Positions 1 through 9,104 of a DNA stretch of 64,000 nucleotides are shown here, in pieces; within the stretch, counting starts at the first letter, position 1; the number at the start of each line of letters is the position of its first letter. The stretch is from Streptosporangium lutulentum (GTDB lineage: Bacteria; Actinomycetota; Actinomycetes; Streptosporangiales; Streptosporangiaceae). Location: assembly GCF_030811455.1 (NCBI RefSeq), contig NZ_JAUSQU010000001.1, forward strand, positions 4,216,001 to 4,280,000, written 5' to 3'. The notes beneath the pieces are model-generated. The model worked only from the letters and a program-made list of their open reading frames with translations, made no database searches and was not told the DNA's origin. The position numbers were made by a program, and so were the translations under genes.

Positions 1-611
1 AGCCCGTCGAGCACCTGTGGTCGCTGCGCGCCATCCCCGGCCTCGACGTGGTCCGTCCCGCCGACGCCAACGAGACGGCCGCCGCGTGGCGGACCGTGCT
101 GGAGCACAACGACCGGCCGGCCGCGCTGGCCCTGACCCGGCAGAACCTGCCCGTCTACGAGGGCACCGCGGACGCCGCGAAGGTCGCCAAGGGCGGTTAC
201 GTCCTGCAGGACGCCTCCAACGGCCAGCCGTCGGTGATCCTGATCGGCACCGGCTCCGAGGTCGAGCTGGCCGTCCAGGCCCGCGAACTCCTGGAGGCCG
301 AGGGCATCCCGGCCCGGGTCGTGTCGATGCCGTGCGTCGAGTGGTTCCAGGCCCAGGACTCCGCCTACCGGCAGACGGTGCTGCCCCCCGCGGTCCGCGC
401 GCGTGTCGCCGTGGAGGCGGGAATCGCACTGGGCTGGCGGGAGTTCGTGGGAGATGAGGGGGAAGTAGTCAGCTTGGAGCACTTCGGTGCTTCGGCTCCC
501 TACAAGACCCTTTACGAGCAGTTCGGTCTCACCGCCGAGCGAGTCGCTGCCGCCGCCAAGGCCAGCCTCGCGAAGACCGGGGCCGACAAGGGCGAGACGA
601 CGGGAAACTGA
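1..611 (+). CDS. tkt: Transketolase, C-terminal part (5' end outside window)
   Basis: Thiamine-diphosphate enzyme of the non-oxidative pentose phosphate pathway that moves two-carbon ketol units between sugar phosphates in the cytoplasm. The reading frame is open from base 3, giving about 202 C-terminal residues. They include the end of the pyrimidine-binding domain ([11 protein letters not shown]) and the C-terminal domain ([39 protein letters not shown]), all typical of transketolases. The stop lies 2 bases before the tal start, so the genes are cotranscribed. The catalytic N-terminal part cannot be checked because it is cut by the window edge. Confidence 0.95.
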   Translation, partial: PVEHLWSLRAIPGLDVVRPADANETAAAWRTVLEHNDRPAALALTRQNLPVYEGTADAAKVAKGGYVLQDASNGQPSVILIGTGSEVELAVQARELLEAEGIPARVVSMPCVEWFQAQDSAYRQTVLPPAVRARVAVEAGIALGWREFVGDEGEVVSLEHFGASAPYKTLYEQFGLTAERVAAAAKASLAKTGADKGETTGN

Positions 612-613
612 TC

Positions 614-1717
614 ATGACTGAGATCCTGAAGAGACTTTCCGAGCAGGGCGTCTCCATCTGGCTGGACGACATCAGCCGCGAGCGCCTGCGTACCGGCAAC
701 CTGGAGGCGCTGATCCGCGAGAAGTCGATCGTCGGCGTCACCTCCAATCCGACGATCTTCGCTTCGGCGCTGAGCAAGGGCGACGCCTACGACACCCAGC
801 TTCACGACCTGAAGGTGCGTGGAGTGGACCTCGAGGAGTCGGTGCGTGCCATCACCACCTACGACATCCGCTGGGCCGCCGACGTGCTGAAGCCCGTCTA
901 CGACGCCACCCGCGGCGTGGACGGCCGGGTCTCGATCGAGGTCGACCCCCGGCTGGCCAGGGAGACCGACAAGACGATCGCCGAGGCCCGCGCGCTGTGG
1001 TGGATGGTCGACCGGCCCAACCTGTTCATCAAGATCCCGGCCACGGTCGAGGGCCTGCCCGCGATCGCCCAGGCGATCTCCGAGGGCATCAGCGTCAACG
1101 TCACGCTGATCTTCTCCCTCGAGCGCTACCGCGCCGTGATGGAGGCGTGGCTGACCGGCCTGGAGCGGGCGAAGGCGAACGGCCTGGACCTGTCGGGCAT
1201 CGAGTCGGTGGCCTCGTTCTTCGTCAGCCGGGTGGACGGCGAGATCGACAAGCGCCTGGACAAGATCGGGACTCCCGAGGCCCTGGCGCTCAGGGGCAAG
1301 GCCGCGGTCGCCAACGCCCGCCTGGCCTTCGCCGCCTTCGAGGACGTCATGAACTCCGCGCGCTGGCAGGCCCTGGCCGCCGCCGGCGCCCGCCCGCAGC
1401 GCCCGCTGTGGGCCTCCACCGGGACCAAGAACCCCGAGTACCCCGACACCCTCTACGTCGACGAGCTGGTCGCGCCCGGCACGGTCAACACGATGCCGGA
1501 GAAGACCCTCAACGCCGTGGCCGATCATGGCAGGATCAGCGGAGACACCGTCCGCCCCTTCTACGAGCAGGCCTGGAACACCATGGCCGCGCTCAAGGAG
1601 ATCGGCATCGACTACGACGACGTCGTGAGGTTCCTGGAAGAGGACGGCGTGGCCAAGTTCGAGACGTCCTGGACCGAGCTCCTGTCCACAATCGCCGCCG
1701 AGCTGAAGAAGGCATGA
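614..1717 (+). CDS. tal: Transaldolase
   Basis: Transfers a dihydroxyacetone unit between sedoheptulose 7-phosphate and glyceraldehyde 3-phosphate in the non-oxidative pentose phosphate pathway. The 367 residues fit the long actinobacterial TalB-like type. The Schiff-base lysine is Lys140 in [21 protein letters not shown] near the N-terminus and [12 protein letters not shown] near residue 260 are family blocks. It starts just after tkt, and its stop overlaps the pgi start in an ATGA, so translation of the three genes is probably coupled. Confidence 0.97.
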   Translation: MTEILKRLSEQGVSIWLDDISRERLRTGNLEALIREKSIVGVTSNPTIFASALSKGDAYDTQLHDLKVRGVDLEESVRAITTYDIRWAADVLKPVYDATRGVDGRVSIEVDPRLARETDKTIAEARALWWMVDRPNLFIKIPATVEGLPAIAQAISEGISVNVTLIFSLERYRAVMEAWLTGLERAKANGLDLSGIESVASFFVSRVDGEIDKRLDKIGTPEALALRGKAAVANARLAFAAFEDVMNSARWQALAAAGARPQRPLWASTGTKNPEYPDTLYVDELVAPGTVNTMPEKTLNAVADHGRISGDTVRPFYEQAWNTMAALKEIGIDYDDVVRFLEEDGVAKFETSWTELLSTIAAELKKA

Positions 1718-3351
1718 AAGACATGTCAGTGTCCGTAACGTTCGACGACGAGAATCTGGCCGACCTGGCCTCGGAGGCGGTGGGCCGGCTCGTCGCCGAA
1801 GGGGTCCCCGCGGCCCTGGCGAACGGTGACCCCACGCTGTGGGGTTCGGAGGCCGAGCCCGAGGCGGCGGTCCGCCTCGGCTGGCTCACCCTCCCGCTGA
1901 CGAGCCGGGAGCTGCTTCCCGAGATCGAGAAGCTGGTCGAGCGGGCCCGCGCGGAGAACCTGAACCACGTGGTCCTCGCGGGCATGGGCGGCTCCTCGCT
2001 CGCCCCCGAGGTCATCACGGCGAGCGCCGACGTACCGCTGACCGTGCTCGACACCACCGACCCCGGTCAGGTGGCCCGCGCGCTCGAAGATCGGCTGGAG
2101 AACACGATCCTGGTGGTCGCCAGCAAGAGCGGCGGCACGGCCGAGACCGACAGCCACCGGCGCATCTACGAGAAGGCCTTCCGGGACGCGGGGATCGACC
2201 CGGCCGACCGGATCGTCGTGGTCACCGACCCCGGCTCCCCGCTGGAGCAGAGCGCCATCGAGGCGGGCTACACGGTCATCCTGGCCGATCCCACCGTGGG
2301 CGGTCGCTACAGCGCCCTGTCGGCGTTCGGCCTGGTGCCCAGCGCCCTGGCGGGGGCCGACGTCAAGGAGCTGCTCGACGACGCGGCCGCCGTGCAGCCG
2401 CTGCTGTCGCAGACCGAGGGCAACCCCGGCCTGGACCTCGGCGCCGCCCTCGGCGCCGCAGCGGCCGAGGGACGCGACAAGCTCGTGATCGAGGACGACC
2501 TCTCGGAGATCAACGGCCTGCCCGACTGGATCGAGCAGCTCGTCGCCGAGTCCACCGGCAAGTCCGGCAAGGGCCTCCTGCCCGTCGTCGGCGCCGACCC
2601 GACCGGCGCAGGCGACGAGCTGGTCGTCGGGATCGACACCGACGGCGCGGTGACCGTCACCGGCCCGCTGGGCGCGCAGTTCCTCGTCTGGGAGTACGCC
2701 ACGGCCATCGCCGGCCGCGTGCTCGGCATCGACCCGTTCAACCAGCCGAACGTGGCCGAGTCCAAGCAGAACACCGGCGAGCTGCTGGAGGAGGCCGAGC
2801 TGCCGGTCGGCACGCCGATCCTGGTCGACGGCCCGGTCGAGGTGTACGGCGAGCTGCCGGGGGCGGAGGCTCCCCAGGACCTGTCCGACGTGCTCACCCG
2901 GCTGCTGGAGACGATCCCCGAGGACGGCTATCTCACGATCATGGCCTACCTCGACCGGGAGGCGGCGTTCGACGCCCCCTACCCCGAGGGCGCCTCGTTC
3001 GAGGAGATGACCGACGCGTGGAGCGGGGCCGACCCGGTCACGCTGCGCGGGCGGCTGGCGGCGCGGACCGAGCGCCCGATCACCTTCGGGTGGGGCCCCC
3101 GGTTCCTGCACTCCACCGGCCAGTACCACAAGGGTGGCCCGCAGAACGGAGTGTTCCTGCAGATCACCGGGGCCGTCAAGGACGACCTCGACGTTCCCGG
3201 CAAGCCGTACACCCTGGGCCGCCTGCAGCTCGCCCAGGCCCTGGGCGACCAGGGCGCCCTGGCCAAGCGCGGGCGTCCCACCGTACGGCTGCACCTGACC
3301 GATCGCGTGGCCGGGGTCGAGCGGCTGCTCGCCGCCGCCCGGCAGGCCTGA
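1714..3351 (+). CDS. pgi: Glucose-6-phosphate isomerase
   Basis: Interconverts glucose 6-phosphate and fructose 6-phosphate, returning pentose-pathway carbon to the oxidative branch or to glycolysis. The 545 residues contain the SIS-type sugar-phosphate motif ([17 protein letters not shown]), [10 protein letters not shown], and the C-terminal [19 protein letters not shown] seen in pgi domains, including those of fused transaldolase/isomerase proteins (recalled). The ATG at 1714 overlaps the tal stop. A second in-frame ATG at 1723 has better spacing from the upstream AAGAAGG, so the true start could be three codons later. Confidence 0.93.
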   Translation: MKDMSVSVTFDDENLADLASEAVGRLVAEGVPAALANGDPTLWGSEAEPEAAVRLGWLTLPLTSRELLPEIEKLVERARAENLNHVVLAGMGGSSLAPEVITASADVPLTVLDTTDPGQVARALEDRLENTILVVASKSGGTAETDSHRRIYEKAFRDAGIDPADRIVVVTDPGSPLEQSAIEAGYTVILADPTVGGRYSALSAFGLVPSALAGADVKELLDDAAAVQPLLSQTEGNPGLDLGAALGAAAAEGRDKLVIEDDLSEINGLPDWIEQLVAESTGKSGKGLLPVVGADPTGAGDELVVGIDTDGAVTVTGPLGAQFLVWEYATAIAGRVLGIDPFNQPNVAESKQNTGELLEEAELPVGTPILVDGPVEVYGELPGAEAPQDLSDVLTRLLETIPEDGYLTIMAYLDREAAFDAPYPEGASFEEMTDAWSGADPVTLRGRLAARTERPITFGWGPRFLHSTGQYHKGGPQNGVFLQITGAVKDDLDVPGKPYTLGRLQLAQALGDQGALAKRGRPTVRLHLTDRVAGVERLLAAARQA

Positions 3352-3371
3352 ACGGGCCGCTGGAGGTCTGA

Positions 3372-5027
3372 ATGAACAAGGAAAACTCCGGGGTGAAAGC
3401 CGAAGAGCCCATAACCTCGGCAGCGAAGGAAGACTCCGAGGTGAATGCCGGCGGGCCCGTGACCACGGCCGCGGCGGCCTCGGTCACCTCCACCACCGAG
3501 GCGGTGGCGGAGGCCAACCCGCTGCGCGACCCGCGCGACAAGCGCATTCCCCGTGTGGCGGGGCCGTCCGTGCTGGTGCTGTTCGGCGTGACCGGCGACC
3601 TGGCGCGTAAGAAGCTGCTGCCGGCGATCTACGACCTGGCCAACCGGGGGCTGCTGCCCCCGGGGTTCTCCCTGGTGGGCTTCGCCCGCCGCGACTGGAA
3701 GGACCAGGACTTCGCGGAGCTCACCCACGCGGCGGTCAAGGAGCACGCGCGGACGCCGTTCCGCGAGGAGGTCTGGAAGCAGCTCTCGGAGGGCATCTTC
3801 TTCTGCCCGGGCGAGTTCACCGACGACGGCGCGTTCGACGCGCTGGCCATGATGCTCAAGGAGATCGACGAGACCCGGGGCACCGGCGGCAACTACGGCT
3901 TCTACCTGTCGGTGCCGCCGAAGTTCTTCCCTCTCGTGGTCCAGCAGCTCAAGCGGACCGGCCTCGCGGACGCCCCTCCCGGGAGCTGGCGCCGCGTGGT
4001 GATCGAGAAGCCCTTCGGGCACGACCTGAAGAGCGCCCAGGAGCTGAACGCGATCACCAGCGCGGTCTTCCCGGAGAGTTCGGTGTTCCGCATCGACCAC
4101 TACCTGGGCAAGGAGACCGTCCAGAACATTCTGGCGCTGCGGTTCGCCAACAACCTGTTCGAGCCGATCTGGAACCGGGGTTACGTCGACCACGTTCAGA
4201 TCACGATGGCCGAGGACATCGGCATCGGCGGCCGGGCGGGTTACTTCGACGGCATCGGCGCGGCCCGTGACGTGATCCAGAACCACCTGCTGCAGCTGCT
4301 GGCCCTGGTCGGTATGGAGGACCCGACGTCGTTCGGCGCCGACTCCCTGCGCAGGGAGAAGGAGAAGGTCCTCAAGGCGGTCCGGCTGCCGGCGGACCTG
4401 TCGCTGTCCACCGCCCGGGGCCGTTACGGGCCGGGCTGGCAGGGCGGCGAACCGGTCATCGGCTACACGCAGGAGGAGGGCATCCAGCCCGACTCGATCA
4501 CCGAGACCTACGCCGCCGTCAAGCTGGAGATCGCCAACCGCCGCTGGGCCGGGGTGCCGTTCTACCTGCGCACCGGCAAGCGGCTCGGCCGCCGGGTGAC
4601 CGAGGTCGCCGTGGTGTTCCAGCGCGCGCCCCACCTTCCGTTCAGCAAGGACGACACCGAGATATTGGGGCAGAACGCCCTGGTCATCCGGGTGCAGCCG
4701 GACGAGGGCATCACGGTGCGGTTCGGCTCCAAGGTGCCCGGCACCGCGATGGAGGTCAGGGACGTCTCGATGGACTTCGCCTACGGCGAGTCGTTCATGG
4801 AGTCCTCCCCCGAGGCCTACGAGCGGCTGCTGCTGGACGTGCTGATCGGCGACCCGCCGCTCTTCCCGCACCAGCGCGAGGTCGAGCTGTCGTGGCAGAT
4901 CCTCGACCCGATCGAGGAGTTCTGGGCCTCCCAGGGCGCGCCGGAGGAATACCCGGCGGGCACGTGGGGTCCCAAGTCTGCCGACGAACTGATGGCCCGC
5001 GACGGCCGCGTCTGGAGGAGGCTCTAA
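3372..5027 (+). CDS. zwf: Glucose-6-phosphate dehydrogenase with an N-terminal extension
   Basis: NAD(P)-dependent oxidation of glucose 6-phosphate to 6-phosphogluconolactone, the entry step of the oxidative pentose phosphate pathway. The nucleotide-binding motif is VLFGVTGDLARKKLLPA. The substrate motif RIDHYLGKE begins at residue 240, with His243 and Lys247. The start has a clear GGAGG. The protein has 551 residues, about 40-50 more than usual. The excess is an Ala/Thr/Glu-rich, probably disordered N-terminus of about 55 residues that contains an imperfect 16-residue tandem duplication (residues 3-18 and 19-34). The stop TAA abuts the opcA ATG. Confidence 0.97.
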   Translation: MNKENSGVKAEEPITSAAKEDSEVNAGGPVTTAAAASVTSTTEAVAEANPLRDPRDKRIPRVAGPSVLVLFGVTGDLARKKLLPAIYDLANRGLLPPGFSLVGFARRDWKDQDFAELTHAAVKEHARTPFREEVWKQLSEGIFFCPGEFTDDGAFDALAMMLKEIDETRGTGGNYGFYLSVPPKFFPLVVQQLKRTGLADAPPGSWRRVVIEKPFGHDLKSAQELNAITSAVFPESSVFRIDHYLGKETVQNILALRFANNLFEPIWNRGYVDHVQITMAEDIGIGGRAGYFDGIGAARDVIQNHLLQLLALVGMEDPTSFGADSLRREKEKVLKAVRLPADLSLSTARGRYGPGWQGGEPVIGYTQEEGIQPDSITETYAAVKLEIANRRWAGVPFYLRTGKRLGRRVTEVAVVFQRAPHLPFSKDDTEILGQNALVIRVQPDEGITVRFGSKVPGTAMEVRDVSMDFAYGESFMESSPEAYERLLLDVLIGDPPLFPHQREVELSWQILDPIEEFWASQGAPEEYPAGTWGPKSADELMARDGRVWRRL

Positions 5028-5939
5028 ATGACGAGTTTCATGCTCAGCGGCACGAACGCGTCGAAGATCTCCTCCCAGCTCACCGCGCTGCGGCACCAGA
5101 TGGGCACCCCGGCGGTCGGCATGGTGCTGACCCTGGTGGTGATCTGCGACGAGAGCGAGCAGTACGACGCGGTACGGGCCGCGACCGAGGCGGCCAGGGA
5201 GCACCCCTCCCGGATACTGGTCGTCATCTCCCGCGACCCGAAGGAGTCGAACCGGCTCGACGCCGAACTGCGGTTCGGCGAGTCCACGCCCGGCGAGGTG
5301 ATCCTGCTCCGCCTGTACGGCGAGCTCACCAAGCACGCCGAATCGGTGGTCAGCCCGCTGCTGCTCACCGACACCCCGGTGGTGGCCTGGTGGCCGGGCG
5401 ACTGCCCCGACATCCCGGCCAAGGATCCGATCGGCATGCTCGCCCAGCGGCGCATCGTCGACGCGCGGGCGGCGGCCGACTCGGTCGCGGCGATCGCCGG
5501 CCGGGCTCGCGGTTACGTGCCCGGTGACACCGACCTGGCCTGGACCCGGCTGACGACGTGGCGGAGCCTGCTGGCCGCCGCGTTCGACCAGCCGGTGGGC
5601 AAGGTCAAGAAGGGCACCGTGGAGGCTGTGACCGGTCACGCCAGCGCCCTGCTGCTGGCGGCCTGGCTCGGCGAGCGTCTCGGCGCCCCGGTGAAGGTCG
5701 TCGAATCGGCGGGCCCGGGACTGACCGCGGTGAAACTGGCCACGGCCGACGGCGACATCGTCATCGCCCGCGGCGACGGCCGCATGGCCATGCTGTCCCG
5801 CCCGGGCCAGCCTGACCGCCGGGTCGCCCTGACCCGGCGCCCGAAGTCGGAACTGCTCGCCGAGGAGCTCCGGCGACTGGATCCCGACGAGATCTACGAG
5901 GCCGCGATCCGGCGACTCGCCCGGAACCACAAGTCCTGA
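5028..5939 (+). CDS. opcA: Glucose-6-phosphate dehydrogenase assembly protein OpcA
   Basis: Actinobacterial and cyanobacterial partner protein needed for assembly or activation of glucose-6-phosphate dehydrogenase. The 303 residues show the family blocks: an N-terminal TLVVICDESEQYDAV region, PLLLTDTPVVAWWPGDCP in the middle, and DIVIARGDGRMAMLSRPGQP near the C-terminus. The gene starts immediately after the zwf stop, with GGAGGAG 7 bases upstream inside zwf. That fits tight translational coupling of enzyme and assembly factor. A strong hairpin follows the stop. Confidence 0.95.
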   Translation: MTSFMLSGTNASKISSQLTALRHQMGTPAVGMVLTLVVICDESEQYDAVRAATEAAREHPSRILVVISRDPKESNRLDAELRFGESTPGEVILLRLYGELTKHAESVVSPLLLTDTPVVAWWPGDCPDIPAKDPIGMLAQRRIVDARAAADSVAAIAGRARGYVPGDTDLAWTRLTTWRSLLAAAFDQPVGKVKKGTVEAVTGHASALLLAAWLGERLGAPVKVVESAGPGLTAVKLATADGDIVIARGDGRMAMLSRPGQPDRRVALTRRPKSELLAEELRRLDPDEIYEAAIRRLARNHKS

Positions 5940-5944
5940 CCTGT

Positions 5945-5974
5945 GAGCGCCCCGCGGCCTGCCGCGGGGCGCTC
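5945..5974 (+). terminator. Strong GC hairpin between opcA and pgl
   Basis: A perfect 13-bp inverted repeat (arms 5945-5957 and 5962-5974, 4-base loop) starts 5 bases after the opcA stop. Only a weak T-rich stretch follows. It could be an attenuator, a partial terminator or an mRNA-stabilising hairpin that lowers pgl relative to zwf-opcA. Its position also argues against the GTG at 5943 as the pgl start. Confidence 0.7.
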
Positions 5975-6008
5975 GTCCTTTGAACTCGTCCTTCGAAAGA
6001 GACCCACC

Positions 6009-6782
6009 GTGAGTGTTCCCACTGTGATCATCCATCGTGACGCCGACGTGCTCGCCAAGGCGGTCGCCGCCCGGGTGATCACCCGCATGGTCGACGACCA
6101 GTCGGCGAAGGGGTCGGCCTCACTGGTGCTGACCGGCGGCACCATCGGCCTCGCCACCCTGGCCGAGATCGCCGCCTCCCCGGCCCGCGACGCCGTCGAC
6201 TGGCGCAACCTGGACATCTGGTGGGGCGACGAGCGCTTCCTGCCCGGCGGCGACTCCGAGCGCAACGAGACCGGGGCCCGCAAGGCCCTCCTCGACCACG
6301 TCGACGTGGATCCGGCCCGGGTTCACGTGATGCGCGGCCCCGACTCGGGCATGAGCGCGGAGGAGTCGGCCGAGGCGTACGCCGAGGAGCTCCGCAGGGC
6401 CTCGCGCCCCGAGGACCACGGCCCCGCGCCGTCCTTCGACGTCCTGATGCTGGGCATGGGCCCGGACGGCCACGTGGCCTCGCTGTTTCCCGGCATGCCC
6501 GCGCTGTACGACACGCGCCCGGCGATGGCGGTGCACGGATCGCCGAAGCCGCCGCCCACCCGGATCTCGCTGTCGCTGCCGGTCATCCAGGCCGCGCGCG
6601 AGGTCTGGGTGATCGCCGCCGGTGAGGAGAAGGCCTCCGCCGTACGACTGGCCCTGTCGGAGTCGGGATCCATGCAGGTTCCGGCGGCCGGTGCCCGCGG
6701 GCGCCAGCGCACCCTTTTCCTGCTGGACAGGGCCGCCGCCTCCAAGATCCCCGCTTCCCTGGGCCGCATCTCCTCCCCCTGA
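6009..6782 (+). CDS. pgl: 6-phosphogluconolactonase
   Basis: Hydrolyses 6-phosphogluconolactone, the product of Zwf, to 6-phosphogluconate. The GTG at 6009 gives 257 residues beginning MSVPTVIIHRDADVLA, the usual family start and length. An upstream in-frame GTG at 5943 would translate through the GC hairpin and is rejected. Diagnostic blocks are LTGGTIGLATL, WWGDERFLPGGDSERNE and LGMGPDGHVASLFPG. It is the last gene of the pentose-phosphate cassette and is followed by an intrinsic terminator. Confidence 0.95.
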   Translation: MSVPTVIIHRDADVLAKAVAARVITRMVDDQSAKGSASLVLTGGTIGLATLAEIAASPARDAVDWRNLDIWWGDERFLPGGDSERNETGARKALLDHVDVDPARVHVMRGPDSGMSAEESAEAYAEELRRASRPEDHGPAPSFDVLMLGMGPDGHVASLFPGMPALYDTRPAMAVHGSPKPPPTRISLSLPVIQAAREVWVIAAGEEKASAVRLALSESGSMQVPAAGARGRQRTLFLLDRAAASKIPASLGRISSP

Positions 6783-6794
6783 TTCGAACACGGG

Positions 6795-6832
6795 AAATCC
6801 TCGCAAATGACACCTCGTTTGCGGGGATTTTT
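6795..6832 (+). terminator. Rho-independent terminator after pgl
   Basis: A 13-bp stem with one G-T pair (arms 6795-6807 and 6818-6830, loop of 10) is followed by a short T run. It begins 12 bases after the pgl stop and closes the tkt-pgl transcription unit. Confidence 0.85.
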
Positions 6833-6876
6833 CATATACCGCCGCTCCACATCCGAGCCCCTGCCGCACGGCCCCG

Positions 6877-7015
6877 AAGGGGTACGTCGTCGACGCGATC
6901 GATGGTCGTGCGGCTGACTTCTACGCCTTCCACGGGTTCCTCCCGGTCAAGGACAACCCCCGGCCGGCTGGTGATGAAGACGTCCACGGCGCGGGCCGCG
7001 CTCACCGCTCCCTGA
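6877..7015 (+). pseudogene. Remnant of a GNAT acetyltransferase, frameshifted
   Basis: Reading from 6880, one frame gives YVVDAIDGRAADFYAFHGF followed by LPVKDNPR. This is the C-terminal acetyl-CoA-binding end of small GNAT proteins of the type paired with DUF1778/RHH antitoxins. At 6961-6965 (CGGCCGGCTG) the frame breaks. The next frame continues with RLVMKTSTARAALTAP and a stop at 7013-7015, the usual tail of the family. One extra C explains the break. No N-terminal half and no antitoxin gene are present, so this is a decayed fragment of about 45 codons. The frame pairing is seen directly; the toxin assignment is inferred. Confidence 0.7.
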
Positions 7016-7036
7016 CCGTCGGCCGTGCGCGGCGGT

Positions 7037-8065
7037 TCACGGTGTCACCGGGGCGGTGGGCAGGCCGTCGATCTCGGCGAGGATCTCCTTCTTGCCGGTC
7101 TGGTCGAGGGAGGACGCGTTGACGGCGTTGCGGGCCAGCCCGGCGAGGGCCTCCCGGTCCAGGCCGAAGACCTCGGCGGCGACCCGGTACTCACCGCTGA
7201 GGGTGGTGGCGAACATGGGCGGGTCGTCGCTGTTGAGGGTGACGAACAGTCCTTCGGCCAGCATGCGGGGCAGCGGGTGGTCCTCGATGCGGCCCACTTG
7301 GCCGGTGCACACGTTGGAGGTGGGGCAGACCTCCAGGGGGATCCGGGTCTCGCGCAGGTGCGCGACGAGACGGGGGTCGTCCAGGCAGGCGATGCCGTGG
7401 CCGATCCGCTCGGCGCCCAGGTGGTCGAGAACCTCCCAGATCGTCTCGGGGCCGCTCATCTCCCCCGCGTGCGGCAGGCTGCGCAGCCCGGCGGCGGTGG
7501 CGGCGCGGAAGGCGTCCCTGAAGGCGTCGCGATACTGCGGGCGCTCCTGCTCGATTCCCGCCAGCCCGAAACCTACCAATGCCCGGGGAGGTTCCTGCAG
7601 GGCATGGTTCAGGGTGATCCGGGCCGCCTCGACGCCGTACTCGCCGGGGATGTCGAAGATGTAGGCCACCTGGACGCCGTGCTCGTCGCGGGAGCGCCGG
7701 GCCGCCGAATCCAGCGCCTCGGTGACCTCTCGCATCGGCATGCCCATGATGTGGTGCGCGTACGGCGTGACGGTCAGCTCGACGTAGCGCGCGTTCTGCC
7801 GGGCCAGGTCCCGGGTCAGTCCGGTCACCAGGGTCGCGACGTCCTCGGGGTCGCGGACCAGGGCGTTGACCGCCTGGTAGACCTCGGCGAAGTGCGGGAA
7901 GTCGCGGAACCCGTAGAAGGCGCGCAGTTCCTCCTCGGTGGTGGGCACCCGGCTGCCGGGGTGACGGCGGGAGAGCTCCAGCACGGTGGGGACCGAGGCG
8001 GAGCCGATCAGGTGAACGTGGAGCTCGACCTTGGGGAGCGCGTCGATGAACGCGTTGATCGTCAT
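7037..8065 (-). CDS. Adenosine deaminase family amidohydrolase (adenosine or 6-aminodeoxyfutalosine deaminase)
   Basis: Zinc-dependent deaminase of the amidohydrolase superfamily, 342 residues. Metal and catalytic motifs are ELHVHLIG (His16, His18), SLPHAGE near residue 200, ERIGHGIA and TLNSDDPPMF near residue 277. The ATG at 8065 is preferred over an upstream GTG because of the AGGG eight bases before it. Streptomyces-type members with this pattern include enzymes that deaminate 6-aminodeoxyfutalosine in menaquinone synthesis. The sequence alone does not separate that role from adenosine deamination. The gene stands alone and faces the end of the pentose-phosphate cassette. Confidence 0.85.
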   Translation of the reverse strand: MTINAFIDALPKVELHVHLIGSASVPTVLELSRRHPGSRVPTTEEELRAFYGFRDFPHFAEVYQAVNALVRDPEDVATLVTGLTRDLARQNARYVELTVTPYAHHIMGMPMREVTEALDSAARRSRDEHGVQVAYIFDIPGEYGVEAARITLNHALQEPPRALVGFGLAGIEQERPQYRDAFRDAFRAATAAGLRSLPHAGEMSGPETIWEVLDHLGAERIGHGIACLDDPRLVAHLRETRIPLEVCPTSNVCTGQVGRIEDHPLPRMLAEGLFVTLNSDDPPMFATTLSGEYRVAAEVFGLDREALAGLARNAVNASSLDQTGKKEILAEIDGLPTAPVTP

Positions 8066-8466
8066 GCGGCCGACCCTACGCACGCTCCGCCGATCTCAAA
8101 AGACATTTGCCGTCAATCTAACAAGAAAATGTAAGCTTGCTCTCGCAAGGGTCCGAGAACGGCTGAAACGATCACGAGATGCCGGTTTTCGATCGGTGCG
8201 CCGCTCCACCGATTCACCGATCCGCCGGTCGAGCACACGGCACCTCGCTCCCGGCCTCGGCTCTCGGCCCTCGCCCCGGCCGAGCCCGCGACGTCACGGA
8301 GACCGCGCCGGGCCTCCTCTCTTTTGAGGACCCCGGAAGTCGCCAGGAAAACGTGCGTCCGGCCACGGTTTCAACGGGATTCCGTGGCGTATATCCCCTC
8401 GCTCACCGAGCCCTCTGACGCATAGTGGGATACAAGAGCAACTCGACACCTCTCCCGGAGGCCCTC
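8066..8466. other. Intergenic region between two divergent genes
   Basis: No convincing gene in 400 bases; the open frames here have non-coding composition. It must hold the promoters of the deaminase gene (-) and the Clp_N gene (+). A GGAAA at 8346-8350 and GTT at 8368-8370, 17 bases apart, resemble the Streptomyces SigR pattern (GGAAT, 18 bases, GTT) but match imperfectly, so I treat this only as a lead. Confidence 0.5.
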
Positions 8467-9039
8467 GTGTTCGAGCGCTTCACCGACCGTGCCCGCCGCG
8501 TCGTGGTCCTGGCCCAGGAAGAGGCCCGGCAGCTCAGCCACGACCACATCGGCACCGAGCACATCCTGCTCGGGCTGATCGGTGAGGAGGGCGGCGTCGC
8601 CGGCCAGACCCTGCGGAACTTCGGCATCGGCGGCGAGCAGATACGAAACGACGTAGAAGAGATCATCGGCAGGGGCGAGGAGAGCCCCGGCGGCCACATC
8701 CCCTTCACCCCTCGGGCCAAGAAAGTGCTGGAGCTGTCCTTGCGGGAGGCGCTCAACCTGCATCACGGCTACATCGGCACCGAGCACATCCTGCTCGGGC
8801 TGATCCGTGAGGGCGAGGGGATCGCGGCGCAGGTGCTCGTCAACCGGGGTGCGCGACTGGAGGCCGTACGCGCCCAGGTGATCGCGCTGACCGGACGGCG
8901 CAGGGACCGCCCCCTGAAGGCCGAGGAGGGCTTCGGGGGCATCGGGTCGCCGCTCACCACCAGGCTGGAGCGGATCCAGGAGAGCCTCGATCGGATCGAG
9001 CGCCGCCTGGACGCCCTGGAGCAGCCGCGAGACCCCTGA
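8467..9039 (+). CDS. Clp N-terminal-domain protein lacking ATPase domains
   Basis: The 190-residue protein contains two copies of the Clp_N (ClpA/ClpC amino-terminal) repeat, marked by HIGTEHILLGLIGEEGG near residue 30 and YIGTEHILLGLIREGEG near residue 105. A C-terminal amphipathic helix follows (ERIQESLDRIERRLDALEQ). There are no Walker motifs, so it is not a ClpC unfoldase. Clp_N domains bind adaptors and substrates, so it may be an adaptor, decoy or stress protein. The GTG at 8467 has GGAGG five bases upstream. Single-gene unit ended by a perfect 17-bp hairpin. Confidence 0.9.
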   Translation: MFERFTDRARRVVVLAQEEARQLSHDHIGTEHILLGLIGEEGGVAGQTLRNFGIGGEQIRNDVEEIIGRGEESPGGHIPFTPRAKKVLELSLREALNLHHGYIGTEHILLGLIREGEGIAAQVLVNRGARLEAVRAQVIALTGRRRDRPLKAEEGFGGIGSPLTTRLERIQESLDRIERRLDALEQPRDP

Positions 9040-9045
9040 GCCGCG

Positions 9046-9090
9046 GTCTCTCCGGTTCGCGAGCCCCGAACGATCGCGAACCGGAGAGAC
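9046..9090. terminator. Bidirectional terminator hairpin
   Basis: A perfect 17-bp inverted repeat (9046-9062 and 9074-9090, 11-base loop) lies between the convergent Clp_N and ACT-GNAT genes. There is no T tract, as is usual for GC-rich actinobacterial terminators. Confidence 0.8.
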
Positions 9091-9104
9091 GACCAGGTGA
9101 TGGC

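Noticed and set aside
5943-6008. Upstream GTG start for pgl
   Set aside because: It would translate through a perfect 13-bp hairpin and give an atypical N-terminus; the GTG at 6009 fits the family start.
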